From an uncultured Bacteroidales bacterium (GTDB lineage: Bacteria; Bacteroidota; Bacteroidia; Bacteroidales; UBA932): a DNA stretch of 64,000 nucleotides. Below, in pieces: positions 33,767-40,957 of the stretch (its first letter is position 1; each line of letters starts with the position of its first letter). A model generated the notes under the pieces. The model had not been told where the DNA came from and made no database searches. It saw only the letters and a list, made by a program, of their open reading frames with translations. The DNA lies in contig ONXC01000004.1 in assembly GCA_900321715.1 (NCBI GenBank), positions 1-64,000 on the forward strand. The letters run 5' to 3'. A program made the position numbers and the translations under genes.

Positions 33767-35500
33767 ATGAGCGAGTATATTGTATCTGCCAGGAAGTACA
33801 GGCCGGACTCCTTCGAGACCCTTATCGGCCAGGACACAATTGCAAGGACGCTGTCAAACTCCATCAAGAGGGGGCAGTTGGCGCACGCATACCTTTTCTG
33901 CGGGCCCCGCGGCGTGGGTAAGACCACCACGGCACGTATCTTTGCAAAGATGATCAACTGCGCCAACCCCGGGCCCGATATGGAGCCCTGCGGGCAGTGC
34001 GAGTCCTGCGTCTCCTTCAAGGAGGGCCGCAGTTACTGCATCCACGAACTAGACGCCGCTTCCAACAACTCCGTAGAGGACATAAAAACCCTTATGGAGC
34101 AGGTACAGGTGCCGCCCCAGGTAGGGAAGTACAGCGTATACATCATAGATGAGGTGCACATGCTGTCCCAGAGTGCCTTCAACGCCTTCCTCAAAACCCT
34201 TGAGGAACCCCCGGCACACGCCATCTTCATCCTGGCCACAACTGAAAAGCACAAGATACTCCCCACCATCCTCAGCCGCTGCCAAACCTACGACTTCAAC
34301 CGTATCAGCATCTCCGATATGGTGAAAAACCTTCGCGGCATAGCGGAAAAGGAAGGCGTAACCATAGACGACGAATCCCTTCACGTGATAGCCTCCAAGG
34401 CCGATGGCGCAATGCGTGACGCCCTCACCATCTTTGACCAGACGGTGGCCTTCTGCGGCACTTCTGTGAGTTATGAGGACGTAAAGCGCAACCTTGGCGT
34501 TCTGGACCACGAATACAGTTTCTCTATTGTGGACGCAGCCCTTGCGGGAGACTATGCAAAGTGCTTCACCATCCTTGATGAGGTTCTTGCAAAGGGATTC
34601 AATGCCCTCCATTTTGTGGGTTCCCTCAGTGAGCACTTAAGGAACCTTGTCGTTGCCAAGACAGGCGGCCTGGAGCCCCTTCTGGAACTTCCGGATTCCC
34701 TGAAGAAGAAATACGCAGAGCAAGGCGCACGCTGCCCCCTGGCGTTCCTTTATCAGGCCCTTGGCGTTACCACCGCCTGCGAATCAGGATACAAGGCAGC
34801 GGTGAATCCCCGCCTTCATATAGAGTTCACTCTCATGAGGCTCTGCTTCCTGCAGAATAAGCCTTCCGCGGGAGCAGAGGCTCCCGTGGCGCAGCCCGCT
34901 CAACCGGCTACGCAGCCTGCCAAGCCTGCCGAGCAGTCTAAGCCTGCAGCTCAGCCCACAGTGGTAGAACAGCCAAAGCCCGCGGAGGCAGAGCAGCCCG
35001 CCACACCGGCACAGCCACGCCGCAGGGCTCCCAAGACGGGATCGGCCCTCTCAATAAGCGCAATAGCAGAGGAGAAGCCGGAAGAGGCTGCCGCGCCTGG
35101 TAATGAGGAGGCTCAGGACACCCGCCTTCCGGATGACGACACCGTGCGTCTCAAGTGGAAGGAACTTGCAGGGCAGTATACCTCAAAGCCCCGCCTTGCC
35201 AGCATGCTCTCCAGCGGCCAGATCAATCTGAGTGAAGACGCCGGTGTGAAAGTTGTTGAATTTGTGGTGATGAACGAGGCCCAGAAGCAGTGGGTGGAGG
35301 AAAAGATGCAGCGTGAGCTGGAGACAAAACTCCGTGACCTCCTTTCCTGCCGCAAGGTGAACATTGTGGTTGCCGTAACCCCGGAGCCGGAAAACGCAGA
35401 GAAAGTCCCGTATATGCCTGAAGAAAAGGCCAAGGACCTAATGGAAAAGAATCCCGCCGTCCGTGAATTTGTTGCAGAGATGGGACTTGACACCAAATAA
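33767..35500 (+). CDS. dnaX: DNA polymerase III subunits gamma/tau
   Basis: A 577-residue clamp-loader ATPase. The N-terminal AAA+ domain has RKYRPDSFETLIGQD, Walker A GPRGVGKTT, the zinc-binding cysteines (CANPGPDMEPCGQCESC), Walker B IIDEVHML and the SRC sensor (LSRCQTYDF). A Pro/Ala/Gln-rich linker runs from about 365 to 430 (PAQPATQPAKPAEQ), followed by a short domain with homology to tau-type C-termini (VRLKWKELAGQYTSKPRLASML). Length is usual for Bacteroidales. No programmed frameshift site was identified. It sits downstream of the terminator at 33695 with its own promoter. Confidence 0.97.
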   Translation: MSEYIVSARKYRPDSFETLIGQDTIARTLSNSIKRGQLAHAYLFCGPRGVGKTTTARIFAKMINCANPGPDMEPCGQCESCVSFKEGRSYCIHELDAASNNSVEDIKTLMEQVQVPPQVGKYSVYIIDEVHMLSQSAFNAFLKTLEEPPAHAIFILATTEKHKILPTILSRCQTYDFNRISISDMVKNLRGIAEKEGVTIDDESLHVIASKADGAMRDALTIFDQTVAFCGTSVSYEDVKRNLGVLDHEYSFSIVDAALAGDYAKCFTILDEVLAKGFNALHFVGSLSEHLRNLVVAKTGGLEPLLELPDSLKKKYAEQGARCPLAFLYQALGVTTACESGYKAAVNPRLHIEFTLMRLCFLQNKPSAGAEAPVAQPAQPATQPAKPAEQSKPAAQPTVVEQPKPAEAEQPATPAQPRRRAPKTGSALSISAIAEEKPEEAAAPGNEEAQDTRLPDDDTVRLKWKELAGQYTSKPRLASMLSSGQINLSEDAGVKVVEFVVMNEAQKQWVEEKMQRELETKLRDLLSCRKVNIVVAVTPEPENAEKVPYMPEEKAKDLMEKNPAVREFVAEMGLDTK

Positions 35501-35501
35501 C

Positions 35502-35547
35502 CATTGTCATTCTGAGCGAAGCCCGAAGGGCGAAGTCGAAGAATCTC
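35502..35547. repeat. Dispersed intergenic repeat (TCATTCTGAGCGAAG type)
   Basis: The gap between dnaX and lptB holds the familiar palindromic sequence TGTCATTCTGAGCGAAG, the GCCCGAAGGGC mini-hairpin at 35521-35531, and GTCGAAGAATCTC. From memory, this type of repeat occurs between genes in many bacterial genomes. Only one copy was seen in the window. Confidence 0.7.
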
Positions 35548-35559
35548 AAAATTTGAAAG

Positions 35560-36363
35560 ATGAAGTTAATTGCAGATAAGATTGTAAAGAAATACGGTGT
35601 ACGTACCGTTGTGAAGGGTGTATCCATGGAGGTGCAGCAGGGAGAGATAGTGGGATTCCTGGGCCCTAACGGCGCCGGTAAAACCACCAGTTTCTATATG
35701 ATTACCGGTCAGGTGAAGCCTAACGGCGGAAATATCTACCTCCAGGACGACGAAGGTAACATCACGGATATCACCACCCTCCCCATGTACAAGAGGGCCC
35801 AGAGCGGTATCGGCTACCTTCCCCAGGAAGCATCCGTGTTCCGCCAGATGACCGTAGAGGACAATATCATGTCCGTAATGGAGATATCTTCTTCCACAAA
35901 GGGAATGACTAAGGCCCAGAGGGTAGAGCGTATGGAAAGGCTCATTGATGAGTTCAACCTGTCAAAGGTACGTAAGTCCCGCGGTATCCAGCTTTCCGGC
36001 GGTGAGCGCCGTCGCTGCGAGATTGCCCGCGCCCTTGCCGTAGATCCCAAATTCATCCTCCTGGATGAGCCCTTTGCCGGTGTTGACCCCATTGCAGTGG
36101 AGGACATCCAGTACATTATCGCAAAGCTGAAATACCGCAATATCGGCGTTATCATCACGGACCACAACGTGGGTGAAACCCTTGCCATCACGGACCGCGC
36201 ATATCTTCTTTATGAGGGCGTCATCCTTCAGGCTGGCACTCCTGAGGAGCTTGCCGCCGATGAAGATGTACGCACCAAATACCTTGGCTCAGGCTTTGTC
36301 CTCAAGCGTTCCAAGAGCGTTGAACGCGCCCGTGCAGAGGTGGAGCATGAACACAACGTGTAA
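35560..36363 (+). CDS. lptB: LPS export ABC transporter ATPase LptB
   Basis: A 267-residue ATPase that powers lipopolysaccharide extraction from the inner membrane with LptF/LptG. Walker A is GPNGAGKTT, the Q-loop region is [20 protein letters not shown] (the LptB signature), the ABC signature is [15 protein letters not shown], Walker B is [16 protein letters not shown] and the H-loop is [10 protein letters not shown]. The C-terminus extends about 25 residues beyond E. coli LptB ([21 protein letters not shown]). It lies downstream of dnaX and the dispersed repeat; the stop codon directly touches a sigma-54 promoter. Confidence 0.96.
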   Translation: MKLIADKIVKKYGVRTVVKGVSMEVQQGEIVGFLGPNGAGKTTSFYMITGQVKPNGGNIYLQDDEGNITDITTLPMYKRAQSGIGYLPQEASVFRQMTVEDNIMSVMEISSSTKGMTKAQRVERMERLIDEFNLSKVRKSRGIQLSGGERRRCEIARALAVDPKFILLDEPFAGVDPIAVEDIQYIIAKLKYRNIGVIITDHNVGETLAITDRAYLLYEGVILQAGTPEELAADEDVRTKYLGSGFVLKRSKSVERARAEVEHEHNV

Positions 36364-36366
36364 AGT

Positions 36367-36383
36367 TTGGCACGCGGCTTGCA
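36367..36383 (+). promoter_or_regulatory. Sigma-54 (RpoN) promoter
   Basis: TTGGCACG-CGGC-TTGCA matches the sigma-54 consensus TGGCACG-N4-TTGCW without mismatch. The GG (36369-36370) and GC (36381-36382) are separated by the required 10 bp. Transcription would start near 36394. It begins 3 bp after the lptB stop. The enhancer protein is not identified. Confidence 0.75.
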
Positions 36384-36393
36384 TTAACTAAAA

Positions 36394-36470
36394 CCGGTTA
36401 GTTTTAAGTTGGTTTAGTTAATATTTGGTAAAAAGATCAGGCGCCCCGTGATGGGACGCCTGATTTTATT
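36394..36470 (+). ncRNA. Candidate sigma-54-dependent small RNA
   Basis: The stretch from the predicted sigma-54 start to the intrinsic terminator is about 77 nt and contains no open frame of note. On the DNA, TTAACTAAAACC (36384-36395) and GGTTTAGTTAA (36411-36421) form an inverted repeat that overlaps the start. The 3' end is the terminator hairpin followed by a T-rich run, as expected of a Hfq-independent or unclassified small RNA. The next plus-strand gene is 336 bp beyond, after a minus-strand rpsU, so the promoter has no obvious mRNA target. Confidence 0.5.
36436..36470. terminator. Bidirectional terminator between lptB and rpsU
   Basis: ATCAGGCG (36436-36443) pairs with CGCCTGAT (36457-36464), with extra CCC/GGG pairs inside. 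T residues follow on the plus strand and A residues precede, which gives a T run for the minus strand. It can end lptB or the small-RNA candidate on one side and rpsU on the other. Confidence 0.85.
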
Positions 36471-36486
36471 GTGAAGGTGTTACAGA

Positions 36487-36681
36487 TTACTGCTCCTCCT
36501 GGAGACGCAGATGCTGTACATATATGGCCTTCTGATGAGCCATACGCCTGATCACTGAAGGTTTCTCGAAGTTTTTGCGTGCGCGAAGCTCACGGACTGC
36601 TCCGGTTTTCTCGAATTTGCGCTTGAATTTCTTCAGGGCCCTTTCAATATTTTCGCCTTCTTTAATGGGTACGATGATCAT
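36487..36681 (-). CDS. rpsU: 30S ribosomal protein bS21
   Basis: A 64-residue basic protein (MIIVPIKEGENIERALKKFKRKFEKTGAVRELRARKNFEKPS) that is clearly bS21. In Bacteroidia bS21 forms part of the pocket that hides the anti-Shine-Dalgarno end of 16S rRNA. Its own upstream region carries a strong Shine-Dalgarno sequence, unlike most genes here. It is monocistronic, read from a -7 box at 36713-36720, and ends at the bidirectional terminator. Confidence 0.97.
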   Translation of the reverse strand: MIIVPIKEGENIERALKKFKRKFEKTGAVRELRARKNFEKPSVIRRMAHQKAIYVQHLRLQEEQ

Positions 36682-36688
36682 GCTTTTA

Positions 36689-36720
36689 CACCTCCTTTTT
36701 CTAAATGGGCTGCAAAGTTA
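36689..36720 (-). promoter_or_regulatory. rpsU promoter and strong Shine-Dalgarno sequence
   Basis: On the minus strand, -7 box TAACTTTG (36713-36720) is followed by AAAAGGAGGTG (36689-36699), 7 nt before the start codon. The latter is complementary to the 3' end of 16S rRNA over about ten bases. In Bacteroidetes such strong sites are rare but have been reported for rpsU and linked to autoregulation by bS21. Confidence 0.8.
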
Positions 36721-36731
36721 TAATTTTTTTA

Positions 36732-36761
36732 TTGACCTGCAAAATTTTTTATTTAAATTTG
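36732..36761 (+). promoter_or_regulatory. Promoter for the 36806 gene
   Basis: TTG (36732-36734) and TAAATTTG (36754-36761) are separated by 19 bp, the standard Bacteroidetes spacing. The leader would be about 40 nt. Confidence 0.6.
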
Positions 36762-36805
36762 TAGGTAACATAATTGTTATGCAAGAACAATAAACCAGAT
36801 ATCTT

Positions 36806-39013
36806 ATGAAAAAGACTCCTCAAACCTATCCCTGGAAGTTCGCCTCAGTAGGCGGAACCGTACGTGTGAATATCCAAAGCGGTGAGGATATCCGTCACCT
36901 TGGGGAACTTGACCGCAAGATGTGGACGGTCCTCAGCTGCCCCACTCAAGGCCTTGAGTTTGATGAAAAGACCCTCAAGTACATTGACGTGGACGCAGAC
37001 GGCAAAATCCGCGTAGACGAGGTAATCAAGACCGCCCAGTGGCTCACACGCGTCATCAAGGACGCAGACCTTCTCCTGGAAGGCCGTGACGTTCTGGAGT
37101 TCTCCGCCTTCAACGAGGAGGATCCTGATGGCGCAAGGCTCCTTTCATCGGCCCGCCAGATCCTGAAAAACCTTGGTGAGGAGAAGGAGTCCGTTTCGGT
37201 AGAAGATACGGCCGATTTCACCAAGATCTTCGCCGGCACTCTTTTCAACGGTGACGGCATCATCACTCCGGCTTCGGCAGGGGAGGACGAGGCCCTTGCA
37301 AAACTCATAGAGACCATTGCAGGCATTTCCAGCGCCATAGACCGCAGCGGCGTGCCCGGCATAACCGCAGACCATATTGAGGCATTCTACGCCGCCTGCG
37401 CGGATTTCAAGGCCTGGAAGGAAGCCGGCACAAAGGAAGTGTTCCCGTTCGGGGACAAGACCTCGGATGCCCTTGCCGCCGTGGAGGCTCTGAAGGACAA
37501 GGTGGCCGATTACTTCATGCGCTGCAAGCTCATCGGCTTTGACGAAGCTACATCGGCAGCCCTGGACGTTAACGTTGACAAGATTGCCGCAATTGAGGGC
37601 AACCTTGCCGCCGCCCAGGACCAGATTGGCGCCCAGCCCCTTGCAAAGCCTTCAAAGGACGGGAAACTGAAACTTGACGCAGTGAACCCTGCATGGAAGG
37701 CCGCCGTTGATGCCATGAAGGAACTCGTTGGCGCCCCCAAGGTGCTTGACGAGGCAGCGTGGAATGAAATCCTTGGAAAGTTCGGCCCTTACTGCGCATG
37801 GATCGGCGCCAAGAAGGGCGGGGAAGTGGAAGGCCTTGGCCTTGAGTGCGTAGAGGCTATCCTCAAGGAAGACAAGAAGGCAGCCCTCCTTGAACTCATT
37901 GAAAAGGACAAGGAAGAGGAAGCCAACGCCCTCTCAATTGAGGAAGTTGGGAAACTCGTGAGCCTGTATAAGAACTTCTACCGTTTCCTTAATAACTACG
38001 TAGTTCTGGCCGATTTCTACGATCCCGAGAAGAAGGCCATCTTCCAGGCCGGACGTCTGTACATCGATCAGCGTTCAACTGACCTCTGCGTAAAGGTTGC
38101 AGGTCCCGCCCCGGAAATTTCCTCCCTCAGCGGCATGTACATCCTCTACTGCGCCTGCACCTCTGAGAAACTTGGCAAGTCCTTCAACATTGCCGCAGTG
38201 CTCACAGACGGTGACGTGGACGGCCTCCGTGAAGGCAAGAACGCCGTGTTCTATGACCGTGAAGGCAATGACTACACCGCAAAGGTCATTGCAATAGTTG
38301 ACAACCCCATCTCCGTGCGCCAGGCTTTCTGGAGCCCTTACAAGAAGGTTGCCCGTATGATCAACGACCGAATTGACAAGAAGGCCGCAGAGAAGAACGA
38401 GAAATCTATGGCCGGCCTCACCGCCGCAACCAATACCGCAGCTGACGGAAAGGCTCCCGCCGCTCCGTTCGACATTGCAAAATATGCAGGTATCTTTGCC
38501 GCCGTAGGTATGGCCGTAGGCCTTATCGGCGCAGCCCTGGCAGGCGTAGTGGCCGCCCTGAAGGGCATCACCTGGTGGCAGGCGCTCATCATCATCGCCG
38601 TGGTCCTTCTCCTCATTTCCGGTCCTTCAATGTTCATCGCCTGGAGGAAACTCCGCAGGCGTGACCTTGGTCCCGTCCTCAATGCCAACGGCTGGGCAAT
38701 CAACGCCAAGGCCCTTGTGAACACCAAGTTCGGCAAGACCCTCACTTCACTGGCCAAGTTCCCTAAACTTACCGCAGTTGACGAGAACGCCCGCAAGGCC
38801 CGTAACCGCCGCCGCTTCTGGTGCTGCTTCTGCGGCCTCATTGTTGCCGCCCTTCTGTGCCTGTGGCTGTTTAACTTCCTTGCACCCAAGTGCCCCAGCC
38901 CTCTCAAGCGCTATCAGCCCGCTCCCGTTGAGGAAGTGGCTCCCGCAGAGGATCCTGTAGAGGAGGCCGATGCCGAAGCACCTGTTGAAGCCCCGGAATC
39001 TCCAGCAGAATAA
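36806..39013 (+). CDS. Membrane protein of unknown function with an EF-hand-like loop
   Basis: A 735-residue protein that I do not recognise as a named family. Near residue 52 it has DVDADGKIRVDE, a perfect EF-hand calcium-loop pattern (Asp1, 3, 5; Glu12), in a domain without a signal peptide. The following 450 residues are helical and rich in Ala, Lys and Glu. From about residue 550 there are two or three transmembrane segments (YAGIFAAVGMAVGLIGAALAGVVAAL, ALIIIAVVLLLISGPSMFIAW, FWCCFCGLIVAALLCLWLF), and the tail is acidic and Pro-rich (VEEVAPAEDPVEEADAEAPVEAP). Most of the protein is therefore predicted to be cytoplasmic. It is followed 5 bp later by the ATPase gene, so the two are probably a functional pair. 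Confidence 0.7.
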   Translation: MKKTPQTYPWKFASVGGTVRVNIQSGEDIRHLGELDRKMWTVLSCPTQGLEFDEKTLKYIDVDADGKIRVDEVIKTAQWLTRVIKDADLLLEGRDVLEFSAFNEEDPDGARLLSSARQILKNLGEEKESVSVEDTADFTKIFAGTLFNGDGIITPASAGEDEALAKLIETIAGISSAIDRSGVPGITADHIEAFYAACADFKAWKEAGTKEVFPFGDKTSDALAAVEALKDKVADYFMRCKLIGFDEATSAALDVNVDKIAAIEGNLAAAQDQIGAQPLAKPSKDGKLKLDAVNPAWKAAVDAMKELVGAPKVLDEAAWNEILGKFGPYCAWIGAKKGGEVEGLGLECVEAILKEDKKAALLELIEKDKEEEANALSIEEVGKLVSLYKNFYRFLNNYVVLADFYDPEKKAIFQAGRLYIDQRSTDLCVKVAGPAPEISSLSGMYILYCACTSEKLGKSFNIAAVLTDGDVDGLREGKNAVFYDREGNDYTAKVIAIVDNPISVRQAFWSPYKKVARMINDRIDKKAAEKNEKSMAGLTAATNTAADGKAPAAPFDIAKYAGIFAAVGMAVGLIGAALAGVVAALKGITWWQALIIIAVVLLLISGPSMFIAWRKLRRRDLGPVLNANGWAINAKALVNTKFGKTLTSLAKFPKLTAVDENARKARNRRRFWCCFCGLIVAALLCLWLFNFLAPKCPSPLKRYQPAPVEEVAPAEDPVEEADAEAPVEAPESPAE

Positions 39014-39018
39014 CCGCT

Positions 39019-40164
39019 ATGGACACCCCGTTCCCGTTTTCGCAGTATGTGACCGGTAACAAGTTTATCGGCCGGAAACAGGACGTGACTCTCCTTGGGA
39101 ACCTCCTTTCCCAGGGAGAGCACGTCTCCATCTTCGAGCCCCCGAAGACGGGCAAGACCTCCCTTATCCAGCAAACGCTTTTCTCCCTCAGGGTAACGGG
39201 CAAAACCTTTGCCGTGGGGCAGTTCAGCGCCATGAACATCCGCACAGAAGAGGATTTCCTCCTACGGCTTGGATCTACCATCCTCAAGATGGTGGCGTCA
39301 AGCCCTGCGGAGTTCGAAGCCCTTGTGAAACAGTACCTCCAGGGAACGCACTTTGTCTTTGATGCGGATGATTTCACCCAAACCGGGCAGGCTGTGTCCC
39401 TTGGCTGGGAACTGGACAAGGATGATGCCCTTGCCATGCTGCGCCTTCCTTTTGCCGTGGCCGATGACAGGCAGCAGAAGATGATCCTCATCATAGAGGA
39501 GTTCCACTGCGTTGGCAATCTGGAGGACCCTGATGCAATCTTAAGGCCACTTGCCGCCGTTCTGAAGGAGCAGAAGGGGAGGAACTTCTCCTTTATCTTC
39601 TCCGGCAGCGCCGTGAATGCCATGAGCGCCATCTTTACGGGCAGCGTCCTTTTCAGCCGCCGCGTGGAGAGGGTGAAACTTTCCCTGGCGCCGGAGGAAG
39701 AAGTGACGGAGCATCTTCACCGCGGATTCCTCTCCAGCGGAAAGGTGGTGGAAAAGCGCCTCCTGCAGGGAGTGTACAATCTCTTCCGCGGGCACCTCTG
39801 GTATATCAACCACCTCATCGCCATTGCCGATTCCCTTAGCCGCGGCTACATTATGGAGCCGCTCCTGGTTGAGGCCCTGGAGGGCCTTGTGAGTATCCAC
39901 GAGCCTTCTTTCCGCGGCATCATGAACAGCCTCACGACGCATCAGGTGAGTCTCCTGAAGGCCACCCTTGACGGGGTTACCCGCTTCAGCGCGTCTGAGG
40001 TGATCCGTAAGTACGGGCTCAATTCATCGGCCAATGTTAAGAGGGTGAAGGAAGCCCTTATGAAGAAAGAGGTTATAATGCTGGATCAGAATGACAACCC
40101 CGTCCTGGAAGACCCCCTCTTCGAGTACTGGGTGCGCAAGTACTATTTTGAGATGAAGGATTAG
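39019..40164 (+). CDS. STAND/AAA-type ATPase with C-terminal winged helix
   Basis: A 381-residue P-loop ATPase typical of Bacteroidales. It opens with NKFIGRKQDVTLLGNLL, Walker A is EPPKTGKTSLI (near residue 45), Walker B is MILIIEEFH, and a sensor-like SFIFSGSAV follows. The C-terminal 90 residues (SLLKATLDGVTRFSASEVIRKYGLNSSANVKRVKEALMKK) form a winged helix as in archaeal-type ATPases of this group. The residues EYWVRKYYFEM close the protein in the usual way. The partner gene at 36806 overlaps functionally by position. Substrate and role are unknown. Confidence 0.75.
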   Translation: MDTPFPFSQYVTGNKFIGRKQDVTLLGNLLSQGEHVSIFEPPKTGKTSLIQQTLFSLRVTGKTFAVGQFSAMNIRTEEDFLLRLGSTILKMVASSPAEFEALVKQYLQGTHFVFDADDFTQTGQAVSLGWELDKDDALAMLRLPFAVADDRQQKMILIIEEFHCVGNLEDPDAILRPLAAVLKEQKGRNFSFIFSGSAVNAMSAIFTGSVLFSRRVERVKLSLAPEEEVTEHLHRGFLSSGKVVEKRLLQGVYNLFRGHLWYINHLIAIADSLSRGYIMEPLLVEALEGLVSIHEPSFRGIMNSLTTHQVSLLKATLDGVTRFSASEVIRKYGLNSSANVKRVKEALMKKEVIMLDQNDNPVLEDPLFEYWVRKYYFEMKD

Positions 40165-40184
40165 GGTTTTTTATTATTCATCTA

Positions 40185-40214
40185 TTGCAATTTGACAAAA
40201 AAACACTATCTTTG
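40185..40214 (+). promoter_or_regulatory. Promoter of the rplU-rpmA operon
   Basis: TTG (40185-40187) and TATCTTTG (40207-40214) are 19 bp apart. Transcription should start near 40221. Confidence 0.75.
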
Positions 40215-40220
40215 CAGTCC

Positions 40221-40304
40221 CAAATTTTAACGGCTGAAAGGCAGAGTAAGTGCTGGGAACGCCCAGACGCCTCAGGCTCAAACTTTTAATAAGTTTTTAG
40301 TACA
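40221..40304 (+). promoter_or_regulatory. Structured 5' leader of rplU (candidate r-protein leader)
   Basis: The 84-nt leader folds by eye into an outer stem CTGA-AA-GGC (40234-40242) with GCC-TCAG (40269-40275), the AA being a bulge. Inside is a hairpin CTGGG-AACG-CCCAG (40253-40266). Such a two-level structure before a ribosomal protein gene suggests autogenous control by L21. It may match a known leader family; this could not be checked here. Confidence 0.55.
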
Positions 40305-40616
40305 ATGTACGCAATCGTAGACATTGCAAGCCAGCAGTTCAAAGTAGAAGCTGGAATGGATATCTTCGTAAACCGCCTTCAGGCAAAGAACGGAGAATCC
40401 GTAGAGTTCAACAAGGTTCTTCTCATTGATGCAGAAGGCGCCGTAAAGGTTGGAACTCCGTATGTAGAGGGAGCAGTTGTGAAGGCTACCGTCCTTGACG
40501 ATGACGCCAAAGCAAAGAAAGTGCTCGTATTCAAGAAAATCCGTCGCAAGGGATTCCAGACTCTGAACGGTCACCGTCAGAAGCTCACCAAGATCCACAT
40601 CGACGCTATCGCTTAA
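40305..40616 (+). CDS. rplU: 50S ribosomal protein bL21
   Basis: A 103-residue protein with the full L21 pattern (MYAIVDIASQQFKVEAGMDIFVNRL ... VYKKIRRKG-like VLVFKKIRRKGFQTLNGHRQKLTKIHIDAI). It is the first gene of the rplU-rpmA unit, with 20 bp to rpmA, and is read from the promoter at 40185 through a structured leader. Confidence 0.97.
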   Translation: MYAIVDIASQQFKVEAGMDIFVNRLQAKNGESVEFNKVLLIDAEGAVKVGTPYVEGAVVKATVLDDDAKAKKVLVFKKIRRKGFQTLNGHRQKLTKIHIDAIA

Positions 40617-40636
40617 CTTTTTAAAGACAGAAGATT

Positions 40637-40897
40637 ATGGCACACAAGAAAGGTCAATCCAGTTCAAAGAACGGCCGTGAGAGTCATTCCAAACGTCTTG
40701 GCATCAAGAAGTTCGGCGCAGAGGTCGTAAAGGCAGGCAACATTATCGTGCGTCAGCGCGGTACTCAGCACAACCCTGGTCTTAATGTGGGTATGGGCAA
40801 GGATCACACCCTTTATGCCCTTATTGACGGCACTGTCAAGTTCACCCGCAAGCGTGACGACAAATCCTTCGTGAGCGTAGTTCCCTTTGAGAACTAG
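40637..40897 (+). CDS. rpmA: 50S ribosomal protein bL27
   Basis: An 86-residue protein that starts [29 protein letters not shown], the standard bL27 start, with no cleavable N-terminal extension. The remaining [31 protein letters not shown] is canonical. Terminated at 40919. Confidence 0.97.
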   Translation: MAHKKGQSSSKNGRESHSKRLGIKKFGAEVVKAGNIIVRQRGTQHNPGLNVGMGKDHTLYALIDGTVKFTRKRDDKSFVSVVPFEN

Positions 40898-40918
40898 CCG
40901 CTGGGGAAACAGTTAATC

Positions 40919-40946
40919 AAGGAGGACTAGTACGGTCCTCCTTTAT
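40919..40946 (+). terminator. Intrinsic terminator after rpmA
   Basis: AAGGAGGAC (40919-40927) pairs with GTCCTCCTT (40935-40943), with a T-rich run following. It ends 12 bp before the serS start codon. A degenerate -7 box TATTATTG (40944-40951) overlaps its T-run and ends 7 bp before the serS ATG. Confidence 0.8.
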
Positions 40947-40957
40947 TATTGAAAAAT

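Noticed and set aside
33767..35500. Programmed frameshift in dnaX
   Set aside because: No slippery A-run with a downstream hairpin was seen; the protein reads through as one tau-like product.
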